From the NCBI GenBank assembly GCA_027484165.1, contig JAIXWH010000081.1, positions 1 to 36,628 on the forward strand: DNA of 36,628 nt. Direction: 5' to 3'. Shown here in pieces: positions 27,160 through 35,343 of this stretch. The position numbers and the translations under genes were made by a program. Positions within the stretch are counted from its first letter, which is position 1; each line of letters begins with the position of its first letter. The notes beneath the pieces are model-generated. The model was not told the DNA's origin, did not search any database, and saw only the letters and a program-made list of their open reading frames with translations. This DNA comes from Chitinophagaceae bacterium (GTDB lineage: Bacteria > Bacteroidota > Bacteroidia > Chitinophagales > Chitinophagaceae).

Positions 27160-28275
27160 CTTTTTAATTCTTTTAGAAATAGTATTTAATAACAATTGAA
27201 AAGGAAAAGTAAATATAGCTATAAGCAATTGCTTAATAAATTCAACATTAAAACCATAAACAGAAAATGTAAGTTTAAGATGTTTCAAAATTGCTTTGAA
27301 CTGTAAATAACAAAGTAGATTATATACTATTTTTCGGGTAGTAAAAAATTGTAACGGAATATTTTGATTAAACTTTTCTTTGGCTTCTTTAAACCCTTGA
27401 TTAAGGATTTTGTTCACACATTCATATATTTTTTCCTGATTAAAATCAATCATCTCAATTAGGAATTCGGTATTTAAATGAATCCGCTTAAAATCAACAG
27501 AAGGTGCATTTAAAAATATTGCATTCGGGTTAAGTAATTGCACCATAGGCAACATCTTACCAGCTGAACTCGTACACAACCATGTGATACCGCTGCTTGA
27601 GCCTATCAGTAGAGTACAATATTTTGACAATTCAGCATTCTCCCTTATGGTTAGTTTACTGGCGTCAATTATTTTTTCTGTTTCATCAAATGAATTTGCA
27701 GCTGAAAGAATAATACAAGTACCAGGGTTAGATACTAATTTTTCAGAAATCAATTTTACCGTATCAAAATCAAGATTGTTTTGTCCACTTTGTGGGGCAT
27801 ATTCCCAAAGAATTATATTTTTAAATGAAGAAAAATGATGCTCTTGAGCAAAATCAGCCACTTTTTTCTTTTCCTGTTCACTTAAAACTAATACAGGCTG
27901 ATAAGGAACCGTAATTTTACCAGGGTAAGCCCTCAAAATCATACCTCTGATTGTACCGTCATACAATGCTTGGTTATCATCCAAATTAGAAGTGATGATT
28001 ACCTTGTCCCATATACCCGATTCTTTTTCCTGTTGAACTTTTTTTTTGAATTTCCTAAAGGCTATAATATCATTTTTTGCGACATCATCAACAATTCTCA
28101 CATCATCTACAAAAGGGTTTAGGTTGATGATATCTTTACAAAAGGAAGCAATTGCCCATGTTATATGGCAATCAGGATAATCATTTTTTATCTGACGTGC
28201 AACAGTAGTAGCATAAAGACAGTCGCCATTAGAATAGAGTTGAACCAATAATATTTTTTCAATTCGTTTCCCCAT
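27139..28275 (-). CDS. GT9 (heptosyltransferase-like) glycosyltransferase
   Basis: The 378-residue protein has the GT-B layout of family 9. The N-terminal Rossmann half starts with ILLVQLYSNGDCLYATTVARQIKNDYP, matching the heptosyltransferase opening with the small-residue and D motif. The C-terminal half holds the donor-binding region LLIGSSSGITWLCTSSAGKMLPMVQL. An amphipathic, lysine-rich tail (about 350-378) could attach it to the membrane. No signal peptide. It overlaps the upstream SDR gene by 17 bases. The donor may be ADP-heptose or another activated sugar; the family does not settle this. Similarity is clear in pattern but distant from E. coli WaaC/WaaF. Confidence 0.75.
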   Translation of the reverse strand: MGKRIEKILLVQLYSNGDCLYATTVARQIKNDYPDCHITWAIASFCKDIINLNPFVDDVRIVDDVAKNDIIAFRKFKKKVQQEKESGIWDKVIITSNLDDNQALYDGTIRGMILRAYPGKITVPYQPVLVLSEQEKKKVADFAQEHHFSSFKNIILWEYAPQSGQNNLDFDTVKLISEKLVSNPGTCIILSAANSFDETEKIIDASKLTIRENAELSKYCTLLIGSSSGITWLCTSSAGKMLPMVQLLNPNAIFLNAPSVDFKRIHLNTEFLIEMIDFNQEKIYECVNKILNQGFKEAKEKFNQNIPLQFFTTRKIVYNLLCYLQFKAILKHLKLTFSVYGFNVEFIKQLLIAIFTFPFQLLLNTISKRIKKKKAIKI

Positions 28276-29137
28276 GTATCATCATTTTTGCCAATGCTTC
28301 AAAAGAAACCTTGGGTTGAAATCCTAAAGAATTTATTAAAGAAGGATTAGATACCAACTGTTGATACTCTGCTTTATAATTGTTGTTTTGATAGATATAA
28401 TGTTGATAGTCTTTTCCAATTAATTTAAAGCAAACTTTTATCCAATCCAAAATTGAGTAACCCAATCCGGAGCTGATATTGGCTTCAAAAATTGTATCCT
28501 GATTCACTAAAAGCCAAATGCCTTCAACAATATCTCCAGCATAAGTCCATTCTTTAACAACTGACATATCCCCTATTTCAATCTTGTCTTCAATTCCACT
28601 TGCAACTCTAACCGCAGTAGCCGCAATCTTTTGAGCCATGTGTCTTTCCGATCTTCTTGGACTATCGTGATTGAAAAAATACCCTACATAGGTTTTAATA
28701 CCAAGAGACCTGAAGTATCGGGCTGCATATACCGATTGAATACGACTAACGGAATAGGCATCTCTTGCTTCAAATAGATCCGATTCTTTAATGGGATTAT
28801 TTTTATTTTCAAATTGCAATCCACTACCTGAAATAAAAACTTTTGTATGTGGTGAATGTAATCTAACTGCTTCTAAAATATTAAATGTACCGGTTGAAAT
28901 CGTTTCGTGATTTTCAAACAAGGCATTATGATTGGTTGTAGAATTAGCTGCAAGATGAAAGATAAAATCAGGTTTATTTACTTTAATCAAATCAGAAACT
29001 TCTGTAAATGATGCGATATCGGTTTTTAAAAAATTCCCAGATCTGCTCACCCCTGTTATTTCTATTCCTTTTTTTGCTAAAAGCTCAGAAAGATAAAATC
29101 CGTCTTGTCCGTTTACACCGAAGATTATTGCTTTCAT
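28259..29137 (-). CDS. Gmd-like SDR with altered catalytic residues
   Basis: The 292-residue extended SDR has the cofactor motif GVNGQDG (7-13) and GMD/RMD-type blocks (FNHDSPRRSERHMAQKIA, GDMSVVKEWTYAGDIVEGIWLL). Two catalytic positions differ from Gmd at 26056: the YxxxK lysine is Arg132 (YSVSR, Tyr128), and the ST-S-E motif reads SGSGLQ, so the dehydratase glutamate is gone. It therefore cannot use the normal Gmd mechanism. A role as the 4-keto reductase or epimerase after Gmd (RMD-like) is my best guess; loss of activity is possible. It overlaps GT9 by 17 bases and the fusion gene by one base (TAATG). Confidence 0.8.
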   Translation of the reverse strand: MKAIIFGVNGQDGFYLSELLAKKGIEITGVSRSGNFLKTDIASFTEVSDLIKVNKPDFIFHLAANSTTNHNALFENHETISTGTFNILEAVRLHSPHTKVFISGSGLQFENKNNPIKESDLFEARDAYSVSRIQSVYAARYFRSLGIKTYVGYFFNHDSPRRSERHMAQKIAATAVRVASGIEDKIEIGDMSVVKEWTYAGDIVEGIWLLVNQDTIFEANISSGLGYSILDWIKVCFKLIGKDYQHYIYQNNNYKAEYQQLVSNPSLINSLGFQPKVSFEALAKMMIHGETN

Positions 29138-30972
29138 TATTTCTTTTTTCTCACAGTGAATGTTGCAAAAGTGTAATTGTATTTTCCAAGATAATAGAAG
29201 TCAGGATTCGGACAATCCCATTCACCCTTATCTACCAACTCACACTGAGGCATATAACTTAACATTCTTTGTTCCATATCTTTTTTAGTGTAGAATCTCG
29301 CATCTACTTCAGGTTTGGGTTGACCTGGGATCCAACCATCCTTGTAGTCACAAGTAATCACTGCCAATCCACCGGGAGCCAATAATTGTTCGACGCATTC
29401 TAAAAAAGATTTATCATCAGGATCATGTTCTATCACTGAAGTTGAAAAAACGATATCATAGTGATTTTTCAATGTTGTTGGCTTTGTGATATAATCCTGT
29501 AAAAAATAATTAATCATAGGATCTATTTCTTCTACAGCACAACCTAATTTTTGTAAGGACATAGAAGCTGTGTCTTCATAACTTCCAATACAAAGCAATT
29601 GAGGATTTGAATAATTCTTCAAATGTCTATATACGGTATCGAATATAAAAGCTTGTTGAACATTGGCTTCAGAAATCTTTTTCGCCATTGTTGCAGGTGC
29701 AAATTCATTCAGCTTATTAATTGCAGGCGCATACAATTGTCTGGCCTGATTATTCAGAATTCTATTAAACCCATCTTCAGCGCCTAGAGTTACTGGTGTA
29801 TAAGTTGCTGTCGCATCTTTTTTCAAATCATCATCTGTAGCAGATTTTGTATTTCCCAACCATGTAAAAGTTCGGTTGGGACGAGTCAACAAATGATTGA
29901 GTTTAGCTTTGATTGTACTTTTGAAACCCATTTTAGGTGCATCATAATAAGTACTTTTTTTAATCATTATGGCATTTAAAATTCTATCGTATTCCCAGAT
30001 CAAATTAGCTTCATTCCAATTTAGCAATGTCTTTTCGAAAGCATCTACACCTCTTGCAAGAATATTTTTCAAAGATTCTTTATCGCAACAGATTTCAGGA
30101 TTTTGTTTAAGAATGTGTCTAAACATTAAACAATCTGAAACAGCCAAAGGACGTTTAACTGCTAAAGCAAAATCAACAGCACTGGAAATTCCCCTGCCTT
30201 TTTTGTCTTCATACATGAATACGTTGATGCTATTAGCGGCTAAAAAATCAAGCAATTGATCATTACTTAAAAAATCATTTGATATTTCAAGTTTTATTTT
30301 AGTTCCTTCAATTAATTTATGACAATTCTCTGAAATCTTTTTGGCATTAACTCCATACTGATCTCCAAAAGCTGCAAAAGGTATGTTTAATCGGATGATG
30401 GCTTCATCAAAATCTTTCGTTACTTTTTCTACAAGTTTTTCAAATCCTTTATTAGGTGTTGCGAATCCAAAACTTCCAATGATTGGAATGTTTGATACCG
30501 GAATAGTATTATTATAAGATGGGATCAGTCTACCCGTTTTAAAAACAAATGGATTCTTAAGCAGTAAAGTAGGATCAGCAGCAATATAAAAATCAAAAAG
30601 TGAATTGATTTTTTTCTCGGAACCACCTAAGATAAATTTATTATTATAAGCTGTAGCCGTATCTGCAATCTCCTGTGTAACTTCATGAATGATACCAACC
30701 TGTGTAATTCTAATATTAGCAATATTATTTTTATAAAGTCCTTTTTTTATTCGACTACACACCCATGGCATTACAGCTGGATGATAATTATAAATAATAA
30801 AAGAGGGTTGGTTGGAAGCAATTGATGCTTTGAGTTCATCAAGATTATCACATTCTACATGAACAAAATTGAATTGGGTAGATTTCTTGATTGTATGGTA
30901 TGTATTAATTCCAAATTCATAAACACCACATTGTTTTTTTTTGTGGGTTACAAACAGTATTGTTTTTTTCAT
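29137..30972 (-). CDS. glycosyltransferase-methyltransferase fusion protein
   Basis: This 611-residue protein joins two domains. Residues 1 to about 350 resemble a GT4-like GT-B enzyme: FVTHKKKQCGVYEFG, IPIIGSFGFATPNKGF (~164) and the acidic donor-site region YEDKKGRGISSAVDFALAVKR (~255). A linker (about 350-430) leads to a SAM-methyltransferase domain with a degenerate glycine motif (LLCIGSYEDTA, ~456) and clear class I motifs DIVFSTSVIEHDPDD and LLAPGGLAVIT. The frame is open throughout, so it is a real fusion and not two genes. The products are probably a sugar transfer and O-methylation of the same glycan, perhaps end-capping. It starts two bases after the C-methyltransferase-type gene. 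Confidence 0.78.
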   Translation of the reverse strand: MKKTILFVTHKKKQCGVYEFGINTYHTIKKSTQFNFVHVECDNLDELKASIASNQPSFIIYNYHPAVMPWVCSRIKKGLYKNNIANIRITQVGIIHEVTQEIADTATAYNNKFILGGSEKKINSLFDFYIAADPTLLLKNPFVFKTGRLIPSYNNTIPVSNIPIIGSFGFATPNKGFEKLVEKVTKDFDEAIIRLNIPFAAFGDQYGVNAKKISENCHKLIEGTKIKLEISNDFLSNDQLLDFLAANSINVFMYEDKKGRGISSAVDFALAVKRPLAVSDCLMFRHILKQNPEICCDKESLKNILARGVDAFEKTLLNWNEANLIWEYDRILNAIMIKKSTYYDAPKMGFKSTIKAKLNHLLTRPNRTFTWLGNTKSATDDDLKKDATATYTPVTLGAEDGFNRILNNQARQLYAPAINKLNEFAPATMAKKISEANVQQAFIFDTVYRHLKNYSNPQLLCIGSYEDTASMSLQKLGCAVEEIDPMINYFLQDYITKPTTLKNHYDIVFSTSVIEHDPDDKSFLECVEQLLAPGGLAVITCDYKDGWIPGQPKPEVDARFYTKKDMEQRMLSYMPQCELVDKGEWDCPNPDFYYLGKYNYTFATFTVRKKK

Positions 30973-30974
30973 AC

Positions 30975-32234
30975 TTAATTTTTAAAAATTTCGATTTTTG
31001 GAACAGGGAATATAAATCCGGTGCCTTTTGCCAATGCTTCTTTTTCTCTTTCTACAAACTCGGATTTAAAATGCCATGGAAGAACCAAATAATAGTCAGG
31101 ATTCATTGCACGACTTTCTTCCTCACTAATAATTGGAATATCAGTACCTAATGTTCTTGCTCCGTATTTATCGGGATTTCTTTCTGCTGCATATTCCACC
31201 AAATTCTTATCAATATCACACCATTGTAAAATAGTGTTTCCTTTTGTTGAAGCACCATAAACATGTACTTTCTTACCTTCTTTTTTTAATTTGACTAATA
31301 AATCGTGTAATTCAATTTTAAGCTTTTCTATTCTGTTTTGAAATTCAATATATGGTTTATCTGTATCCAATTCCAAATCAAATTCTTTGTGTCTAATCTC
31401 ATTAATCAACTGATAATTTTCCTTACTATCATGCTTACTATTTTCTTTATGCGTTGCATAACATCTGATACTTCCTCCATTAATATCATTGAATGAAATT
31501 TTAAAAATTTTCATTCCTGCTTTTGAGAGAATTTTTTCTAGTACTGCTAGACTGTAAAATTCTAAGTGTTCATGACAAATTGTATCATAACTGTCTAACT
31601 CTAACATTTTAGGCATGTAACTCATTTCAAAAACCCAAACCCCTTGAGCTGAAAGAAACCTGCTTATTCCTTTAACAAAACTTACAGGATCTTCAAGATC
31701 GTAGAACATAGCAATTGAAGTAATAACATCTAATTTTTTTCCTTCAAGGATTTTAAATAATTCTTCGGAAGGAAATATATCCTGAACAACAGTTGCTTCC
31801 TTAACTTCCTGAGCTACATCACTAGGATCGCAACCATATTTAATATAATGCTTTGGATAGTAACCCAATAAAGTACCATCATTACAACCTATATCCAAAA
31901 CAGAAGGATGCTTAACATCAGCCATGGTGTCTATAACTGAATCAACAATATCCTTTAAATGGTTTCGCATAGTATTGTTAGTCCCACTTCTATACCAATA
32001 TGCAGCGTATAAAATTTCAGAAGGAACAGAATGCTCCATCTGTAATAGACCACATGCATTCTCATCAGCTTCAGGATTACATCTAACCAAAGTACAATCT
32101 ATCTTTCTCTCACTGGGCATTTCTTTACCTGGCTTTACAAAGCTCCCTTGTAAATATTGAGGGCCAAGGTCAATCACTTTTTTCAGAGAAGGTGAGCCAC
32201 ATACACGACAAGTTGTTCTTTTTCTGATATGCAT
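30975..32234 (-). CDS. sugar C-methyltransferase-type enzyme
   Basis: The 419-residue protein has the three-part architecture of NDP-hexose C-methyltransferases of the TylC3/CloU type. The N-terminal zinc-binding domain has C9-x2-C12 and C52 and C61. The SAM-binding class I domain has VLDIGCNDGTLLGYYPKHY (~100) and DVITSIAMFYDLEDP. The C-terminal domain has KVHVYGASTKGNTILQWC and YYLVLPWHFKSEFVEREKEAL. Known members add a methyl group to C3 (or C5) of 4-keto-6-deoxy sugars, giving branched sugars. Gmd in the same locus makes such a 4-keto sugar bound to GDP, whereas characterised C-methyltransferases mostly use dTDP sugars, so the substrate is open. It lies 11 bases after the small helical gene. 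Confidence 0.85.
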   Translation of the reverse strand: MHIRKRTTCRVCGSPSLKKVIDLGPQYLQGSFVKPGKEMPSERKIDCTLVRCNPEADENACGLLQMEHSVPSEILYAAYWYRSGTNNTMRNHLKDIVDSVIDTMADVKHPSVLDIGCNDGTLLGYYPKHYIKYGCDPSDVAQEVKEATVVQDIFPSEELFKILEGKKLDVITSIAMFYDLEDPVSFVKGISRFLSAQGVWVFEMSYMPKMLELDSYDTICHEHLEFYSLAVLEKILSKAGMKIFKISFNDINGGSIRCYATHKENSKHDSKENYQLINEIRHKEFDLELDTDKPYIEFQNRIEKLKIELHDLLVKLKKEGKKVHVYGASTKGNTILQWCDIDKNLVEYAAERNPDKYGARTLGTDIPIISEEESRAMNPDYYLVLPWHFKSEFVEREKEALAKGTGFIFPVPKIEIFKN

Positions 32235-32245
32235 TCTATCTTAGT

Positions 32246-32683
32246 TTATTTTTTAGAAATTAAATTTTTAAATAATTCATTTATTGCGTCAATGCAATTA
32301 TTTCTCTCTAGATTTAATAAAGCCAATTGTTTCACAACATTATCTTTTTCATCTACAGGTACTTTCTCAAATTCATAAACCTTTTCTTGTTCATGCCATA
32401 ACCTACAATTGACATCTGAAAGTTGAAAAAAGACCTGTCCAAAATTACCAAATACCTCTCTAACTGTATTGCCTTCTTTTTTATAAACCTTATTTGATGC
32501 AAATATCATCCTCTCTGGGTTAATCTTTCCGTCAATAGCATCGGAAATGTATTCGTTTATTTCTGTTTGTAAAAGAATGGCTTGATTGGCTAAACTTGAA
32601 AGTCTATCTTGATCTTCTGTGTGATACTGTTTCAATTTTACAATTGTCAATTTATCACATAACATCCCTAAAGTTTCAGCCAT
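32246..32683 (-). CDS. small helical protein of the polysaccharide locus, function unknown
   Basis: The 145-residue protein has no signal peptide or membrane segment and looks all-helical. Its opening (MLCDKLTIVKLKQYH) and its later stretch (LSDVNCRLWHEQEKVYEFEKVP, then NLERNNCIDAINELFKNL) recall the DUF6165 or DUF4254 families, small cytoplasmic proteins found in LPS and capsule loci; this link is from memory of the pattern and is weak. It is first in the leftward operon, so it may act as a binding partner for the downstream methyltransferase or glycosyltransferases. A 170-base divergent region separates it from wzx. Confidence 0.6.
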   Translation of the reverse strand: MAETLGMLCDKLTIVKLKQYHTEDQDRLSSLANQAILLQTEINEYISDAIDGKINPERMIFASNKVYKKEGNTVREVFGNFGQVFFQLSDVNCRLWHEQEKVYEFEKVPVDEKDNVVKQLALLNLERNNCIDAINELFKNLISKK

Positions 32684-32853
32684 ATATAACTATTTACTTG
32701 ATCCATTATCAATTAGATTATTTTTAATTGATATTGAAAATTGATGAAACAAATTTATCGAACAAATATTATTCAATCAAACCAATTAAAGTATTATGAA
32801 TATTAATATTTTCGCAAAAATAGTCGATATTCATTCTAAAACAAGAAATTAGT

Positions 32854-34356
32854 ATGTCTCAAATCAGAAAAAGAAGCCTTGTAGCTACGAGTTGGATATA
32901 TATCGGCTTTTTTATCGGAGCAATAAATACCTATTTCCTTACCCATAAATCATGGTTCAGTACAGACCAAAATGGACTAACCAGGACTATGATAGAAACT
33001 AGCCAGTTGATTTTTGCATTTTCTGCTTTAGGAACGCCCAATTTTTTATATAAATTCTTCCCCTATTACAAAGACAACCTCCCTCACAAGAAAAATGATT
33101 TACTGGGTGTAGCATTGATTATTTCAATAATAGGTTTTATTTTAACCTGTTTGGGTCTTCTCTTACTTCAACCCCTAATTATAAAAAAATTCAGTACTAA
33201 TTCCATTCTGTTTGTTCAATACTTCTATTGGATATTACCCTTGTCATTTTTTGTATTGCTATACAACATCCTTGAAGCTTATTCTATGGGGTTTGAAAAA
33301 GGTGTATTGACTAATCTGCTGAAAGAAACGGTTGTTAGATTTTTTACTTTATGTGTGATTGTCCTCAAAGTATTTGATGTTATAGATTTCAACACATTCA
33401 TCATTTTATTTTCGTTTCAATATTCCATTATTGTTTTAATATTAGCATTACACCTTCATCATAATAAACAACTTTGGATTAGTTTCAAAATTAGCAGAGT
33501 CACGAAAAAATTCAGAAAAAAAATATTTGCAATAATTTCTTTGACTTTCATAGTTATAATAGTTGGTGTATTAAGGCAAAGTATTGACGGACTTGTATTA
33601 GCAGCCAAACAAAATTTAGGAAAAGTGGGAATTTTCGGATTGGCAACTTATATGGTATCTATGTTGCAGGCACCATTAAGAAGTATCATTACTATAACTA
33701 TTCCTATTTTGTCAAGAGCCTGGAAAAACAAAGACATGGTAGAGATTGACAGAATTTATAAAAGAAGTTCAATTAATCTTTTAAGTTTTTCTTTATTTGC
33801 ATTTTTCTGCATCTGGATGAATTATAATGATGCTATTTATTATTTCAATATCAATCAAGACTATCTTCAAGGAAAAAATGTTTTTTTAATATTAGGGATG
33901 GTTACCATTATTGAAATGGGTACAGGTGTAAATGGGCAAATCATTGCCACTTCTACTTATTGGAGATTTGAGCTTTGGACAAGCTTATTATTGACTGTGC
34001 TAATTATTCCATTGAGCTATGTACTTACCGTCAAATATGGCATCATTGGACCTGCTATTGCTAATTTAGTTTCATTCAGTATTTATAATTTGGTGAGATT
34101 TTGGTTTCTATATAAAAAGTTCAATTTACAACCCTTTAGCATCAAAACGTTTGAAATTTTAATCATCTCATTGACTGCGTATTTTATTTCCTATTTCTCT
34201 TTCTCCAATTTCCATGGTTTATGGGCAATGATTGGTCGCAGTATATTATTTATTATGCTTTTCATAGCAGCGATATACAAACGAAATATCTCACCTGATT
34301 TTTTACCAATAATTGAAACGGTATTAAATAAAATCGGAATTAAAAAGAAAGATTAA
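32854..34356 (+). CDS. Wzx-type oligosaccharide flippase
   Basis: The 500-residue polytopic membrane protein has about 14 predicted hydrophobic helices and the opening ATSWIYIGFFIGAINTYFLTHKSWF typical of the polysaccharide biosynthesis (PST/MATE-like) family. It would flip undecaprenyl-linked oligosaccharides to the periplasm for polymerisation or ligation. An internal region, FGLATYMVSMLQAPLRSIITITIPILSRAWKNKD, resembles the helix 7-8 segment of this family. No Wzy polymerase is recognisable in the window; YfhO is the only other large polytopic protein. Its stop overlaps that of the convergent mqnA gene by four bases. Confidence 0.85.
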   Translation: MSQIRKRSLVATSWIYIGFFIGAINTYFLTHKSWFSTDQNGLTRTMIETSQLIFAFSALGTPNFLYKFFPYYKDNLPHKKNDLLGVALIISIIGFILTCLGLLLLQPLIIKKFSTNSILFVQYFYWILPLSFFVLLYNILEAYSMGFEKGVLTNLLKETVVRFFTLCVIVLKVFDVIDFNTFIILFSFQYSIIVLILALHLHHNKQLWISFKISRVTKKFRKKIFAIISLTFIVIIVGVLRQSIDGLVLAAKQNLGKVGIFGLATYMVSMLQAPLRSIITITIPILSRAWKNKDMVEIDRIYKRSSINLLSFSLFAFFCIWMNYNDAIYYFNINQDYLQGKNVFLILGMVTIIEMGTGVNGQIIATSTYWRFELWTSLLLTVLIIPLSYVLTVKYGIIGPAIANLVSFSIYNLVRFWFLYKKFNLQPFSIKTFEILIISLTAYFISYFSFSNFHGLWAMIGRSILFIMLFIAAIYKRNISPDFLPIIETVLNKIGIKKKD

Positions 34357-35096
34357 AACTTTGTAGCTTTTTCCAAAAACAAATCCATTGCAGTTCTTTT
34401 TGAAAAATTGAGTTCATAAGAAATATTATGCTCATAATATTTCAATAAATCATATTCTTCATATGGAATGGCAGCAGCAATTTCACTTTTATGAGCTAGC
34501 CCTTCCAATGTAGCTTCATTGAATCTTTTAATAAATACATCCGAAACCTGTTTATTTGAAACCCATGCAGCAAATACAAATGGAAGCCCTGTCATCTCTT
34601 TCCATGCCAAACCCAAATCAAAGTGAAATTTTGATTTTTTTCTTTGAACAAAAGCACGATCGCCAATAACTAGCCCAGCGGTAGTTCCATTAATTTCAGA
34701 CTCGTAGCCACTCTCAGCAATGATAATTTTAGGGGTAATTTTCCAATGTTCATTCAAAAGTATCTGTAGTAAAATTACTGAAGTCCTGCTTTGATAATCC
34801 ATAAGAATAGATTCGATATTATGGAGTGAAACATCACTGAATAAGCATACACTTGCTACTTCCCCTTCAGTACTAATACAAAAATCAGAGACAATATAAT
34901 GTTCTTTCAAATGGGGAATGGCGGCAACTGGAACAAGACCAATATCTATTTCATCATTCAATAATTGAGCAGCAACTTTTGACGGAAAATCAAAACTTAA
35001 GTCAATAGCATCATGCATCATCCCCTTTTCAAACCCATAAACTAGAGGTTTAGCATTTAAATAACTAACAGCACCTACTCTGATTTTTCTATTCAC
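34353..35096 (-). CDS. mqnA: chorismate dehydratase MqnA
   Basis: MqnA starts the futalosine route to menaquinone by dehydrating chorismate to 3-enolpyruvylbenzoate. The protein has a periplasmic-binding-like fold with the hallmark IRVGAVSYLNAKPLVYG, LNDEIDIGLVPVAAIP, GYESEINGTTAGLVIGDRAF and LPFVFAAWV. The frame runs upstream to a TTG at 35117, but the GTG at 35096 puts MNRKIRVG at the N-terminus as usual for the family. It also avoids a start inside the -7 box, so it is preferred (247 residues). Other menaquinone genes are not in the window. It converges on wzx and is divergent from purB. Confidence 0.93.
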   Translation of the reverse strand: MNRKIRVGAVSYLNAKPLVYGFEKGMMHDAIDLSFDFPSKVAAQLLNDEIDIGLVPVAAIPHLKEHYIVSDFCISTEGEVASVCLFSDVSLHNIESILMDYQSRTSVILLQILLNEHWKITPKIIIAESGYESEINGTTAGLVIGDRAFVQRKKSKFHFDLGLAWKEMTGLPFVFAAWVSNKQVSDVFIKRFNEATLEGLAHKSEIAAAIPYEEYDLLKYYEHNISYELNFSKRTAMDLFLEKATKF

Positions 35097-35114
35097 AGCT
35101 TTCAAATTGAGAGG

Positions 35115-35122
35115 CAAAATTA
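35115..35122 (-). promoter_or_regulatory. -7 box for mqnA
   Basis: On the minus strand TAATTTTG followed by CC matches TAnnTTTG and ends 18 bases before the GTG at 35096, a normal distance. It overlaps the alternative TTG start (35117-35115), which argues for the shorter reading. No TTTG is evident at -33. Confidence 0.5.
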
Positions 35123-35147
35123 CCTATTTATTTTTCATTTATAGTGA

Positions 35148-35272
35148 ATGTTTAAAAGGTTTAAGAGGTTTCAGAGGTTCAAAAGGTTCAAAAGGTTCAA
35201 AAGATTAAATAGGATAGAACTCATCGAAATCTTTCAATGTAATCTGTTGAACTTACTAAACATATTGAACTT
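35148..35272. repeat. 9-bp-periodic intergenic repeat, copy B, with inverted arm
   Basis: Between mqnA and purB the plus strand carries consecutive 9-bp units (GGTTTAAGA, GGTTTCAGA, then GGTTCAAAA three times). After about 35 bases, a second array of units (CTGTTGAAC, TTACTAAAC, ATATTGAAC) is an imperfect reverse complement of the first: the 32-base arms 35175-35206 and 35241-35272 match at 24 positions. The region could fold as a long hairpin. The 16-mer at 35156-35171 is identical (opposite strand) to copy A after rlmB. Confidence 0.75.
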
Positions 35273-35331
35273 AATGATCCTATGCATCTCCAAATTATCA
35301 AATCTTCAATTCAACCAATCAACTAACTCCT

Positions 35332-35339
35332 TAAATTTG
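35332..35339 (+). promoter_or_regulatory. -7 box just before purB
   Basis: TAAATTTG followed by C matches the consensus exactly and ends four bases before the purB ATG, leaving essentially no leader. No TTTG or TTG lies at the usual -33 distance, so it could be a chance match. Confidence 0.35.
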
Positions 35340-35343
35340 CAAA

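Noticed and set aside
35097-35117. TTG start extending mqnA by seven residues
   Set aside because: The TTG overlaps the -7 box, and the GTG at 35096 matches the family N-terminus.
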